64,000 bases of DNA, taken from Niastella caeni. Lineage in GTDB: Bacteria; Bacteroidota; Bacteroidia; Chitinophagales; Chitinophagaceae. Location: positions 868,001 to 932,000 of the forward strand of contig NZ_STFF01000003.1 in assembly GCF_004834005.1 (NCBI RefSeq), read 5' to 3'. Position 1 is the stretch's first letter. Each line of letters opens with the position of its first letter. Under the pieces are notes generated by a model. That model saw only the letters and a program-made list of their open reading frames with translations. It was not told the origin of the DNA and searched no databases. Both the position numbers and the translations under genes were made by a program. Shown one piece after another: positions 63,187-64,000 of this stretch.

Positions 63187-64000
63187 TTAGTCACTCAAAT
63201 TGAGCAAATAATTTGCAATGGTTTGTGTCTCAGCACTTGTGAATATTGGTTTAAAATATCCAATGTAGTTGAGAAGTTCACTTACCGTCAAAACCTTTAC
63301 ATACTGAAACTCATCGTTTGGTTTTGAATTGGTCAATACAATTAGGTTTCTTATTGGTATTTTTCTGTCTCCCCAATGATGTTGCTGAAGTCTTAGTCTG
63401 CCACTTGAAATATTGTCGGTTAGTGTTTTGAAGAGTGCAAAGTTTGTTCGTTTTACTTGTTGAACCGGAGAACGCAAATCCAAACTCTTTAATGATTTTT
63501 CACTCCAGTTTTTCGTCTCAATAAGAAAAAGTCCAGAAGGCGTAACAAGCAAATGGTCAATTTGAATTGATTTTATATAGTCATTTTCTTGCCGATTGTA
63601 GATAGCTGGATGAAAACTTAGGGAAAAGTCATTTATTAGAACATTTTCGTCAGATAAGTTTTCTAATTCTTTTACAACTTTATGTTCACCCAATGCTCCA
63701 TAAATTGAATTTTTCACTTCGTCAATTACACGCTGTTTATGCTCAAGTTCTTTTATCATTTGTAAAGAGCTTTCGTTAACGGCGTTGCTAAAATACATAG
63801 TGATATAGTTGTTACGATTAATTTTGACCTGATGTTGACCAACTAATTCCCTTATAGCGTAATTCACATTATTATTCAAGTTGGCTTCTAAATCTTGAAG
63901 TTTCTTAGTATAAGTTCGACGCTTTGTATAGTTGACAAATCTTTTAATAAAATTCAAACCAGTTGAAGGGGATAAGCTGATTAGCTTTTGCTTAACCTCT
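63187..64000 (-). CDS. NERD-domain protein, copy 2 (5' end outside window)
   Basis: The visible C-terminal part (about 270 residues, through ETKNWSEKSLKSLD and the end IANYLLNLSD) is identical to residues 89-358 of the protein at 59581-60657. The coding frame continues past base 64000, so the start and the first part are not visible. Whether another recombinase follows cannot be seen. Confidence 0.8.
   Translation of the reverse strand, partial: EVKQKLISLSPSTGLNFIKRFVNYTKRRTYTKKLQDLEANLNNNVNYAIRELVGQHQVKINRNNYITMYFSNAVNESSLQMIKELEHKQRVIDEVKNSIYGALGEHKVVKELENLSDENVLINDFSLSFHPAIYNRQENDYIKSIQIDHLLVTPSGLFLIETKNWSEKSLKSLDLRSPVQQVKRTNFALFKTLTDNISSGRLRLQQHHWGDRKIPIRNLIVLTNSKPNDEFQYVKVLTVSELLNYIGYFKPIFTSAETQTIANYLLNLSD

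Larger units (their letters stand above)
62221..64000. repeat. large direct repeat, copy 2
   Basis: This stretch equals 58615-60394 with an offset of 3606 bp and runs to the window end. Its left edge falls a few bases inside attC-like site 6 (after AACATTGGTTT read on the minus strand), where it joins the maturase fragment. Confidence 0.9.

Overview
The window looks like a chromosomal segment of a Bacteroidota bacterium, most likely from the Chitinophagaceae (Chitinophaga/Niastella type). Three things point there: a SusC/SusD pair, many exported glycan hydrolases with Bacteroidota-type signal peptides and lipoboxes, and candidate promoters of the -33 TTTG / -7 TAnnTTTG kind. I see no rRNA, tRNA or CRISPR array.

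Region 1 (1-50 kb) is a large pectin utilisation locus, almost all on the minus strand. Its core is a SusC TonB-dependent receptor, a SusD lipoprotein and a SusE-like surface lipoprotein (31972 down to 26017). Around the core are a DUF3826 protein, two PL1 pectate lyases (one divergent on the plus strand), two GH78 rhamnosidases (one fused to a sialidase-like propeller), three GH2 enzymes, GH43-like and other propeller enzymes, a GH140-type apiosidase, a GH141-like beta-helix enzyme, a beta-helix/TIM-barrel protein resembling GH138, a GH95 fucosidase/galactosidase, an esterase fused to a sugar-isomerase domain, and an iron-dependent alcohol dehydrogenase. Apiosidase, rhamnosidase, GH95, GH141-like and pectate lyase together suggest rhamnogalacturonan, probably RG-II with a homogalacturonan backbone. 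This is inference from families. No HTCS, sigma/anti-sigma or AraC regulator lies in the window.

The gene junctions in region 1 carry unusual short tandem repeats, mostly with a period of 7 bp (a few of 8). The word differs from junction to junction, and the repeats sometimes supply the stop codon or part of a signal peptide. Palindromic GC-rich repeats also occur, two of them translated in frame inside a GH2 enzyme. A small decayed island at 40.6-42.7 kb holds the two ends of an RHS-type gene and small orphan genes.

Region 2 (51.2-64 kb) is accessory DNA, visibly more AT-rich. It consists of minus-strand genes, mostly one per unit, separated by 130-205 bp imperfect inverted repeats that begin with TAAC and end with GTT. 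This is the architecture of integron attC sites and gene cassettes. The cargo includes a quinone-oxidoreductase-like MDR protein, a DUF4279-like protein, a HEPN-like protein, a CPCC cysteine-rich protein (frameshifted), a HEAT-repeat protein and a NERD-domain protein. A tyrosine recombinase lies at the upstream end, in the same orientation as the cassettes, and it lacks the insertion typical of IntI. An IS91-family element has interrupted the array. The 3' end of a group II intron (domain V plus the maturase C-terminus) lies upstream of the recombinase. After it the HEAT and NERD cassettes are repeated, apparently perfectly, at a spacing of 3606 bp, and this copy runs off the window end. The array is the most novel feature here: an integron-like cassette system in Bacteroidota with a non-canonical recombinase.
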